Shown here: piece by piece, positions 47,572 to 54,379 of the stretch
Numbering within the stretch: position 1 is the stretch's first letter
How the letters are laid out: every line of letters begins with the position of its first letter
NCBI GenBank assembly: GCA_000686145.1
Contig: JMMB01000007.1
Span: forward strand, 2,976,001 to 3,040,000
Reading direction: 5' to 3'
From: Peptostreptococcaceae bacterium VA2
Lineage (GTDB): Bacteria; Bacillota; Clostridia; Peptostreptococcales; Peptostreptococcaceae
Length of the DNA stretch: 64,000 nucleotides
The notes under the pieces: generated by a model
Databases searched by the model: none
The model's input: only the letters and a program-made list of their open reading frames with translations
Told to the model about the DNA's origin: nothing
Made by a program: the position numbers and the translations under genes

Positions 47572-48399
47572 TTACATTATAAAGAAATAGTATATTATCA
47601 AAATACATCCAAGTACTATCCTATACCATCCAAACACTTTAAAATCATGCTTTTTAATATATCCAACAAGAAATTTAATTGCCCCTAAAGATACTACAAA
47701 TGCGACTATCATTCCTACTAACAGTACTATAAGTTCAAAACTTGTAAATTCAATCCCAAATTTAATTAACTTAAGTAGACTTGCACCAAACATAACCGGA
47801 ATAGCTAAAAAGAATGTAAATTCAGCTGCAACCTCTCTTGAAATTCCTATTAATAAAGCTCCTAAAATTGTAGCTCCCGAGCGTGATGTTCCTGGAAATA
47901 CCGCTGCTATTAACTGAAATAATCCTATAGTTATAGCCATTTTATAAGTTAATTGATTTATATTTTTTACTATTGGATTTCTTCCTTTATTATAATTTTC
48001 TACTACTATAAATAAAATACCAAATACTATAAGAGCTATAGCTACCGTTTGGAAATTATAAAATAATGCATTTATCTTATCATCCCACATTATACCAACT
48101 ATTGCCGCTGGTATGCAAGCTATCACTATTTTAATCCACATTATAAATATATCTTTTTGTATAAATTGTTTATTTTTAAATGAAAAAGGAAAAATCTTTT
48201 TCCAATATAAAACTACAACTGCCATAATTGCACCTAGTTGTATAACTACGAAGAACATTTCCTTAAAAGCCCCTGACATACCTAACTGTAAAAATTCATC
48301 TACTAGTATCATATGTCCTGTACTACTTATTGGAAGCCATTCTGTAATTCCTTCAATAATACCTAATATAATAGCCTTAAATATTTCTATTAGTTCCAT
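47572..48399 (-). CDS. uppP: Undecaprenyl-diphosphatase (bacitracin resistance BacA/UppP)
   Basis: 275 residues, seven to eight membrane helices. Signature motifs EGITEWLPISSTGHMIL and FPGTSRSGATILGALL contain the catalytic Glu, Ser and Arg. The enzyme converts undecaprenyl diphosphate to the monophosphate, recycling the wall lipid carrier and lowering the target of bacitracin. It opens the cassette that continues with bceRS and bceAB, and its promoter has the same BceR-type box as bceA, so the whole set is one resistance module. Confidence 0.94.
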   Translation of the reverse strand: MELIEIFKAIILGIIEGITEWLPISSTGHMILVDEFLQLGMSGAFKEMFFVVIQLGAIMAVVVLYWKKIFPFSFKNKQFIQKDIFIMWIKIVIACIPAAIVGIMWDDKINALFYNFQTVAIALIVFGILFIVVENYNKGRNPIVKNINQLTYKMAITIGLFQLIAAVFPGTSRSGATILGALLIGISREVAAEFTFFLAIPVMFGASLLKLIKFGIEFTSFELIVLLVGMIVAFVVSLGAIKFLVGYIKKHDFKVFGWYRIVLGCILIIYYFFIM

Positions 48400-48434
48400 T
48401 TATTTTACCTCATTTCTTATCTTTATTTTTACCT

Positions 48435-48506
48435 ATACATTAAGATTAGTTTATATTTTTAAATGTATCTATCTTCAAAGCTTACATAAACATTACATCT
48501 GTGTAA
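48435..48506 (-). promoter_or_regulatory. uppP promoter with BceR-type operator
   Basis: TTACACAGATGTAA at 48493-48506 fits TNACA-N4-TGTAA. Downstream on the minus strand TTGAAG and TATAAA are 17 bp apart. The stretch around it repeats that at 45670-45737 almost base for base, so the two promoters probably have one regulator. Confidence 0.75.
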
Positions 48507-48580
48507 TACTTTAAACTAGATGGACAAAAATAAAGAGTTATAGAAATACATCAAGTTGCTATTAATTGATTTATTATAAA

Positions 48581-48660
48581 ACAAAAACACATTAACAATT
48601 TAGTCAATGTGTTTTTGTGGATTTCAATGGTGGAGACGATTCGCAAGAATCATATCCACT
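48581..48660 (-). repeat. ssrA-end repeat R17
   Basis: Hairpin AAAAACACATT/AATGTGTTTTT, then TGTGGATTTCAATGGTGGAG and an arm ending ATATCCACT. About six mismatches from consensus. Confidence 0.88.
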
Positions 48661-48720
48661 ATTATTGTATATAAACATATTTGCTTAATACACTAATAAT
48701 TATCAACTAATTACAAATTG

Positions 48721-48900
48721 TATTTATATACTGGCTCTCTATATTTGTTGGTATATATTCTTGACTTCATAGATATTCCCTCTCGTCTGTATTTTTAGAA
48801 TATCTTATGAAATTATTAATATATCTGTTCTTCTCTTTTAAATTATCTATTCTCTCTTATGTACTAATTTTAAATTATTCTAATTTTTAATTAAAATATT
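48721..48900 (-). repeat. Direct repeat copy A (start of an SH3/L,D-transpeptidase gene)
   Basis: About 180 bp, nearly identical to 50273-50447. On the minus strand it includes a ribosome site and the beginning of a gene (MKSRIYTNKYREPVYKY), which breaks off here. Copy B continues into an SH3-like region. The two copies flank the L25 gene. Confidence 0.8.
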
Positions 48901-49032
48901 TCCAAAAGGGGAGGATGTCCTACTAAATTCATTATTTTCCTCCTAAAAAGCAGAAAAGAGCTTTTCATGTGTTTACACCAAAGTGCACAACCATCCAAGC
49001 TCTTTCCATAATTATGTGTTCTTAATATTTAT

Positions 49033-49599
49033 TTACCCTTCAACAGTTATCGGAGTATGATTCTTTTTTTCACTTACACGCAATACGATACTGTCTAAAT
49101 CAACCTGTAATTCAATTTTGTCACTCTTTAGTTCAGGAATTTCTCCAACAGTTAAAACAGTACCTGCCTTCATTCCATCAACGTCAATAGTTATCGTATC
49201 AATCATATATTCAGGTAAAGAAGCATATGGGATTTCAAGCTGTATTTTCTCCAGTATCCCTGCGATTTTCTCATCATTGGTAATAATGATATGAATCACA
49301 CTGTTGACTTTTTCGTCTGCAGTTAACGCTTGAAAACTTATGTGTAAAATTTCATCGTTAACTGTATTCAAGGATTTTTCCTTGATTTGTACCGGTACTG
49401 TTTGTCCGTCAATATTCATCACCAGTTTACTGCCTTCACGGTTGAGGCGAATCAACCTGCGTGCAACGGCTTCTTCCATTTGAATGGAGATTGAATCTGG
49501 CAAAGATTTACCAAACACATTTCCAGGAACCATTCCGAGTCGTCTCATCTTTTTTGCCTTTACATTAAAATCACGTTTTTGAACATTAATAGTTTCCAT
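49033..49599 (-). CDS. rplY: Ribosomal protein L25 / general stress protein Ctc
   Basis: 188 residues. The N-terminal 95 form the 5S-rRNA-binding L25 domain (RDFNVKAKKMRRLGMVPGNV, FGKSLPDSISIQ), and the rest is the beta-rich TL5/Ctc extension (MKAGTVLTVGEIPELKSDKI). In Bacillus, Ctc is a stress-induced L25. The codon use is visibly richer in C and G (for example GACGTCAACG-like third positions) than all neighbours, so it came from another Firmicute. It lies behind a promoter and an attenuator-type terminator and is flanked by 180-bp direct repeats. Confidence 0.85.
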   Translation of the reverse strand: METINVQKRDFNVKAKKMRRLGMVPGNVFGKSLPDSISIQMEEAVARRLIRLNREGSKLVMNIDGQTVPVQIKEKSLNTVNDEILHISFQALTADEKVNSVIHIIITNDEKIAGILEKIQLEIPYASLPEYMIDTITIDVDGMKAGTVLTVGEIPELKSDKIELQVDLDSIVLRVSEKKNHTPITVEG

Positions 49600-49865
49600 T
49601 TTGTTTCCTCCTAATTGTTTTATAATATATGCTTAATTGCAGCGTCGTACGTTGCAAAGAAACAAGCGATAGAAGTGAGGCTTTTATTGCTGCTTATCAC
49701 AGCTTACCTACCATTTTCTTTATGTAATGCATTGTTACTTTCCTCAAATTGCTTCATTTCATCAATATTAAACTCGATTTCCAAAAGCAGTTCAAAGTAA
49801 AAGTCTGAATATTTTTTTTGGCTTTAACTTAATATTTCCTTACCAAACTGATAAATCTCTTTTCG
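49600..49865 (-). other. Leader region of the L25 gene with a gene remnant
   Basis: In minus-strand reading, IRVRKEIYQFGKEILS then stop, and in another frame YFELLLEIEFNIDEMKQFEE and SNNALHKENGR then stop, look like the pieces of one broken gene between attenuator and L25. No family recognised. It belongs by base composition to the same imported segment. Confidence 0.45.
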
Positions 49866-49871
49866 AACCCT

Positions 49872-49931
49872 AATAAAAAAAGAAGGGCTCTTCATACAAC
49901 GCAATAAGCGCAATACCAAAAGCCCTTCTTT
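49872..49931 (-). terminator. Attenuator-type terminator upstream of L25
   Basis: AAAGAAGGGCT and AGCCCTTCTTT are 11-bp perfect arms followed by six T on the minus strand. The 31-bp loop holds TTGCGCTTATTGCG, which can form another hairpin. It sits directly behind a promoter and 270 bp before L25, as in antibiotic-responsive leaders. Confidence 0.75.
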
Positions 49932-49964
49932 AAAGACGGTTCTTTTTTATTTACAATTAAGTAT

Positions 49965-49993
49965 AGTATATAATAGTTCCCATTGAAAAGCAA
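49965..49993 (-). promoter_or_regulatory. Promoter of the attenuated L25 transcript
   Basis: On the minus strand TTGCTT and TATACT are separated by exactly 17 bp. Transcription would begin about 25 bp before the attenuator hairpin. Confidence 0.65.
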
Positions 49994-50149
49994 GGGGGGC
50001 ATTTTTCCTTTCGTGTACCCTTGCTTGAAACTGTGTATAAAGTGGCAGGAACGATGTTCAATTTTTCTGACACTTGCCTTTTTGTTAATTTTCGTTGGAT
50101 AGGATAGTAGCAAAATATTATGTTTGAGTTTATAGACTCTTTTTATCTT

Positions 50150-50330
50150 AAGTTTAAATTACTCCATTCATCGTCTGAGTCAGTAACTTCCATCTTAGAA
50201 CCCTTTGGTATTACAGTTACTATATTTTAATTTAATTATTTTCCTGATCTTAGATTAGAATTTTTTAAGATATATTTATATACTGGCTCTCTATATTTGT
50301 TGGTATATATTCTTGACTTCATAGATATCC
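50150..50330 (-). pseudogene. Broken start of an SH3-domain (L,D-transpeptidase-like) gene
   Basis: The frame MKSRIYTNKYREPVYKYILK, then NSNLRSGK, stops, then NIVTVIPKGSKMEVTDSDDE parallels the first SH3 domain of the transpeptidase at 12322 (NLREEKSTSSNVITVIPAGS). It ends after about 60 codons. Confidence 0.7.
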
Positions 50331-50447
50331 CCTTTCGTCTGTATTTCTAGAATATCTTATGAAATTAGCAATATATCTGTTCTTTTATTTTGAATTATCT
50401 ATTTTCTCTTATCTACTAATTAAATTATTCTAAGTTTTAATTAAATA
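50273..50447 (-). repeat. Direct repeat copy B
   Basis: Partner of 48721-48900, offset 1552 bp, with only scattered mismatches. Together they bracket the L25 segment. Confidence 0.8.
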
Positions 50448-50498
50448 TTAAGATTTAATATAAAAAATGACCTGTACATAGGTCACTTTAACTGACCC

Positions 50499-51112
50499 CT
50501 AACGGTTGTCAGTTTTTTTGTATCCAAACTTAGCTCTACAATTAGAACATACTAGTTCTGGCATAGATTCATCTTCTAGCGGTTTTATTATATCTAAAAG
50601 TAATTTCTGCCAAGAATTTCTCAAATATTTATAAGGTATATGAGATACTTTCTTAAACCACTTATTATTTTTATCGATTCCACCTTCTGTAAATAATACA
50701 TGTATATGTGGATTCCATTTTAAATCAGAGCCAAAAGTATGAACTCATCTATTAATCCTACTTCATGATTTACTTTTACTTTATTTTGATAGTAACTTGA
50801 TACTACGCCATATTAACATATTATTTACCTGCTTATCTGACCCTTTTAAAGAATACATCCTTCCACATTTACTACAAAATTTGGTCTTACATGTAAATCC
50901 ATGAATATATTCTTCATTACATTCTAGACATTTATGTTTAATATATCCCTTTTCTATATTTCCACAATCTAAAGCTCGTTCTACTGTATATATTATATGT
51001 TCACGCATTTTTTTCTAACTCTATGCCACTTCAATTTTCTAAATTCTTCGAAGTGATTTTCTAATATATTATTTATAATTTTGTCACTTTTATATTTTCT
51101 GCACCTATTCAT
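50499..51112 (-). pseudogene. IS91-family transposase remnant
   Basis: The N-terminus MNRCRKYKSDKIINNILENH, a frameshift, then MREHIIYTVERALDCGNIEK with the Cys-rich zinc part CLECNEEYIHGFTCKTKFCS. After a deletion a third frame reads HTFGSDLKWNPHIHVLFTEG, the His-rich catalytic motif of IS91-type Y2 transposases, and ends CSNCRAKFGYKKTDNR. Less than half of the usual length is left. IS91 elements move by rolling circle and can carry neighbours with them. Confidence 0.8.
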
Positions 51113-51169
51113 ATTACTATTATATACAAGTTTTCCACAGTTTTTGAAATATCATAATTCCCTTGTAAT

Positions 51170-51250
51170 AAAAAAAGGTATTGACTAAATGGTCGATACC
51201 TTTTTCGTGGATTTAAATGGTGGAGACGAATCACAGGAATAAAACCCACG
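51170..51250 (-). repeat. ssrA-end repeat R18
   Basis: Hairpin AAAAAGGTATTGAC/GTCGATACCTTTTT, then CGTGGATTTAAATGGTGGAG and an arm ending AACCCACG. The ClC stop codon starts 3 bp away. Three mismatches from consensus. Confidence 0.92.
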
Positions 51251-51252
51251 AT

Positions 51253-52518
51253 TTATTTCTTAATACTTTGATTTTTATATACTAATTTAGTTTCAATATC
51301 ATTAATCATTTTACCTATAGCTGCGGATAATACCATTGGTAATATAGTATTAATTGGAAAGAAAAATATCAATAAAAATATAGCTACAAACATATTTCCT
51401 ATAGCCTTACTTGCAAGACCTGTAACTATTATAGCCAAGCAAAAAACTGGATCTATAGAAAATAACTTAGATACTCCATAAGCTAGACAGCTCCCAGAAA
51501 ATATCAAAGGAAATATATGTCCACCTCTATGCCCTGTTGATAAACATATTTCTGTCAATAAAAGTTTTACTAATGATAATAAAATAAGCATATAAGCAGA
51601 TATGTTATTCCACTCAACAACTAACTCTCTTAATCCATGTTCTCCAGAAAATAATGTCCCCGGGAAAATAGTTCCTAATATACCTATTCCTAATCCTCCA
51701 ATTATTCCTTTTAGTATTTTTTTATTTTCAATAGGCTTTAATATCCTATGTAGTACTAAAGCGTACATTTTGTATATATATGCAAGTAACATGGCTATAA
51801 TAATTAATGGTATAAACCAAATAATTTCTTTCAACCCAATATTACTTTGTCCAAATTTAACTATAAATGAAGGTCTATTATCAAATTTTGATAATAGCAT
51901 AAATACTAAAAAAGCAGCTATTGTTGTTACAGTATAAACAATTACTTTTATTTTCTTTATTATATGTCTATTTTCTGAATTTTTTTCACTTAGTGTATAT
52001 ATTCCAAATAAAGGCGCTCTAAATACAAGTCCTGCACTAACTTGCATACTATATTCTATTAGTTCATCTGAATACTGATTAACAACGTTCTTTTTCTTAA
52101 ATCGTTCTTTCATTTTATCTCCAACAAAGGTAATTATACCTCCTGCAATGCCTGATAGTGCAGCCTCTGGTCCAACACTTGCACCAAAAAATAGTATTGT
52201 CAATGAGTTTATAATAGAATATTTTAATGATTTATACTCTACTCTTTTATTTTTCTTAAACTCTTCTAAAGTTTGGTCCATATATTTTGGGTATTCTCCA
52301 AAATATTTTTGCGTTATTCCGACTAATATACCACCTATACTTGCAACTATTAAAGTCCAATATTTTATATTAAAAAAATCTTTTAAAGTGTGCCATATAA
52401 AGTGTGTACCTACATTTACAACTCCTAAAAACATCCATGTTAAAATACCTACAAATGCACCCATAAGTGCGCTATTAAGCATTAACGCTAAATCTAACTT
52501 TACAACTTTTTTATCCAA
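51253..52518 (-). CDS. ClC-family chloride channel / antiporter
   Basis: 421 residues with about ten membrane helices. FFGASVGPEAALSGIAGGI replaces the GxxGPxG anion-filter motif, and GIGILGTIFPGTLFSGEHGL and STGHRGGHIFPLIFSGSCLA are the further ClC filter segments. Family members exchange chloride (or fluoride) for protons, or act as channels, and support acid resistance. It fills the R18-R19 compartment alone and runs directly into R18. Near the end the helices are well conserved, so it is probably active. Confidence 0.88.
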   Translation of the reverse strand: MDKKVVKLDLALMLNSALMGAFVGILTWMFLGVVNVGTHFIWHTLKDFFNIKYWTLIVASIGGILVGITQKYFGEYPKYMDQTLEEFKKNKRVEYKSLKYSIINSLTILFFGASVGPEAALSGIAGGIITFVGDKMKERFKKKNVVNQYSDELIEYSMQVSAGLVFRAPLFGIYTLSEKNSENRHIIKKIKVIVYTVTTIAAFLVFMLLSKFDNRPSFIVKFGQSNIGLKEIIWFIPLIIIAMLLAYIYKMYALVLHRILKPIENKKILKGIIGGLGIGILGTIFPGTLFSGEHGLRELVVEWNNISAYMLILLSLVKLLLTEICLSTGHRGGHIFPLIFSGSCLAYGVSKLFSIDPVFCLAIIVTGLASKAIGNMFVAIFLLIFFFPINTILPMVLSAAIGKMINDIETKLVYKNQSIKK

Positions 52519-52673
52519 TGAATTCCCTCCTTAAGTTGATCTTGAATAAATTTTTCCTCTATAAGATAATTTATATTCTAAATGAGATATCCCATTTTTT
52601 GTTACTTCATTTATATTTCTGCTCGTCAAAATTCTTTAGTATATTCAATCCTTTATATATTATTACATGATTA

Positions 52674-52704
52674 GTGAATACGAATCGTAGGAATAATACC
52701 CACG
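52674..52704 (-). repeat. ssrA-end repeat R19 (only the repeat-specific arm)
   Basis: TACGAATCGTAGGAATAATA followed by CCCACG keeps the part of the repeat that ssrA itself lacks, while hairpin and ssrA-like core are gone. It is the copy nearest ssrA. Confidence 0.75.
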
Positions 52705-52778
52705 AAATCAATATACTATTCTTACTGCTAGTTAGTTATTTAATAACATATTCATAATAATTTTTCTAACATTGTTAA

Positions 52779-52910
52779 TTAAATTTCAATCTTAACATAT
52801 AATAACTTTCTATAGTTTTCTCTATCATTATAATCTATCTCTTCAATTTCATAGTACGAATTTATTATATCATACTCTTCCTGCAAACCTAATCCTTCAT
52901 ATATTTTCAT
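52779..52910 (-). CDS. Small acidic protein (43 aa), unknown
   Basis: The ATG at 52910 follows a strong AAGGAGATGTC site. The product MKIYEGLGLQEEYDIINSYY followed by EIEEIDYNDRENYRKLLYVK and IEI is acidic and Tyr-rich, with no membrane segment. I know no family. It is the only intact frame between ssrA and R19, so it is the most ssrA-proximal cargo. 52911-53200 upstream holds nothing else I recognise. Confidence 0.5.
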   Translation of the reverse strand: MKIYEGLGLQEEYDIINSYYEIEEIDYNDRENYRKLLYVKIEI

Positions 52911-53202
52911 ATGACATCTCCTTAATATTTTAACTAAACAAAACCTAATTCAATATTTATCTAGTATGTTCTTAATAGATTTTTAAATAATATAATTATA
53001 GTAATTAAATTTCATCTTATTTTTATAATAATCTCCTTATATGAATTATTAATTCTATGCTTAAAAAAATATCCTCTTTAAAAATAGAGAAATTGAAATG
53101 GATAGTATTTATATTTTATATATTATTTTACCCTTGTGATTTTCTTTGTTATATCCTTAAAATCTCATATAGTTTTCCACTTAGATTCTAAGCATATTAA
53201 AA

Positions 53203-53228
53203 ACACTTATACCCGAAGGATATAAGTG
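53203..53228 (-). terminator. ssrA terminator
   Basis: CACTTATACC and GGATATAAGTG form the stem, with GTTTTTAAT following on the minus strand, 15 bp beyond the CCA end. It is the same kind of hairpin that accompanies each repeat of the array. Confidence 0.85.
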
Positions 53229-53230
53229 CT

Positions 53231-53254
53231 CGTGGATTTCAATGGTGGAGACGA
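53231..53254 (-). other. ssrA 3'-end site (putative insertion target, copy R0)
   Basis: The 24 bp CGTGGATTTCAATGGTGGAG plus ACGA equal the consensus of the left part of the repeats; 12 bp lie inside ssrA and 12 bp beyond it. From 53255 on ssrA differs from all repeats, so this is the shared core. Confidence 0.85.
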
Positions 53255-53589
53255 GGGGAGTCGAACCCCTGTCCGCAAGTCTTTTCCTCGTTGCATCTAC
53301 GTGTGTATCCGACTGATTTAGTTTCTCGTCTAACACACCGCCCAGCGGCAAGCTGTGTGGTCGACCAGTCCCAATTAATCCACTTTAGGTCGAGACACCC
53401 AAAAAGTAGTTCCCTGCATAATGACGTTCAGTCCTAACCGGCAGGAGGGCTAGGAGGAACGAGCAGAACTAAGCTGCTAGTGCGTAATTATCGTTTGCGT
53501 TTGTTTTAAGTCCCCAGTTTTTACGTGACCCAGAGTAACACGACACGCAGCCCCAAGTTCCAAACCCACGTCGAAACCTTTACGCCCCC
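53243..53589 (-). ncRNA. ssrA: Transfer-messenger RNA (tmRNA)
   Basis: The 5' end GGGGGCGTAAAGGTTTCGAC and the 3' end ACTCCCCTCGTCTCCACCA pair as the tRNA-like acceptor stem (GGGGGCG with CGTCTCC), and the CCA is encoded. The T-loop is GGTTCGACTCC. The tag frame GCAAACGATAATTACGCACT and AGCAGCTTAG gives ANDNYALAA after the alanine carried by the tmRNA. It rescues stalled ribosomes together with SmpB, whose gene lies just upstream. The gene is intact, although its end is the template of the repeat array. Confidence 0.97.
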
Positions 53590-53660
53590 GTGGTATTTTT
53601 AAGTCCTTGGACTGAATTTCGCAAACTTTTTTCACCATTACTATTTAGTTGTTAATATAT

Positions 53661-53689
53661 AATATAATACTTTTAGTGATAAAAATCAA
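53661..53689 (-). promoter_or_regulatory. ssrA promoter
   Basis: On the minus strand TTGATT and TATATT are 17 bp apart, about 70 bp before the mature 5' end; the leader would be trimmed by RNase P. Confidence 0.6.
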
Positions 53690-53729
53690 TGTAATTAACT
53701 GCATCAATATCATTAATTTACTAAAAATA

Positions 53730-54185
53730 TTAATATTTACCTCTTAATTCTCTTTCTACATGTCTTTGAGCATCTTTTTTAGCTAAATCTTGACGCTTAT
53801 CATATAGTTTCTTTCCTTTAGCTAATGCTAACTGAACTTTAACTTTACCATTTTTAAGATATACACTTAATGGAATTAAAGAATAACCTTTTACAGTTGT
53901 AAGTCCTATAAGCTTTCTTATTTCATGTTTATGAAGTAATAATTTTCTAGTTCTTAAGGGGTCTACATTAAATATGTTTCCTTGCTCGTATGGACTTATA
54001 TGAACTTGTTTTAAAAATACTTCACTATTATCTACAGATGCATATCCATCACTTAGATTTAGTTTTCCTTGTCTTATAGACTTTACTTCTGTACCTTTTA
54101 ATTCAATTCCACATTCATAAGTTTCCTCTATAGAGTACTCATGTCTTGCTCTTTTATTACTAGCTAATGTCTTTGTTCCTACCAT
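53730..54185 (-). CDS. smpB: SsrA-binding protein
   Basis: 151 residues. [38 protein letters not shown] and the C-terminal tail [20 protein letters not shown] are hallmarks of SmpB. The protein binds the tRNA-like part of tmRNA and places it in the ribosome during trans-translation. It sits between rnr and ssrA, an order seen in many Firmicutes. Confidence 0.97.
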   Translation of the reverse strand: MVGTKTLASNKRARHEYSIEETYECGIELKGTEVKSIRQGKLNLSDGYASVDNSEVFLKQVHISPYEQGNIFNVDPLRTRKLLLHKHEIRKLIGLTTVKGYSLIPLSVYLKNGKVKVQLALAKGKKLYDKRQDLAKKDAQRHVERELRGKY

Positions 54186-54338
54186 ACGAATTCACCTTCT
54201 TCACTTAAAATTTCTTCATTTAACACTATAATATATTATTAGTAAAAATATACCATATATAAGACTATTAGTCAATATAAGTTATACTCTTATTGTTTTA
54301 TAATTATGATATTTTTATTCATTTATATTTTCTTTTAA

Positions 54339-54377
54339 AATATAATATGGGTCGTAACTAACGACCCATATTATATT
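54339..54377 (-). terminator. Terminator behind rnr
   Basis: AATATAATATGGGTCGT and ACGACCCATATTATATT are 17-bp perfect arms round a 5-bp loop, followed by T-rich DNA. It lies 3 bp beyond the rnr stop. Confidence 0.85.
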
Positions 54378-54379
54378 AA

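Noticed and set aside
49892-50113. A 73-codon minus-strand open frame (MLLSYPTKINKKASVRKIEH).
   Set aside because: It runs through the promoter and attenuator of the L25 leader and has no ribosome site, so it is not a gene.
4801-53254. Could the repeats be a CRISPR array or ordinary REP elements?
   Set aside because: Spacing is 0.1-7 kb with genes between, which excludes CRISPR. Exact derivation from the ssrA end and the constant orientation argue against REP-type elements, although a genome-wide count is needed.
53243-53589. Possibility that ssrA is interrupted or partly replaced by the array.
   Set aside because: Acceptor stem, tag frame, T-loop and CCA end are all intact.
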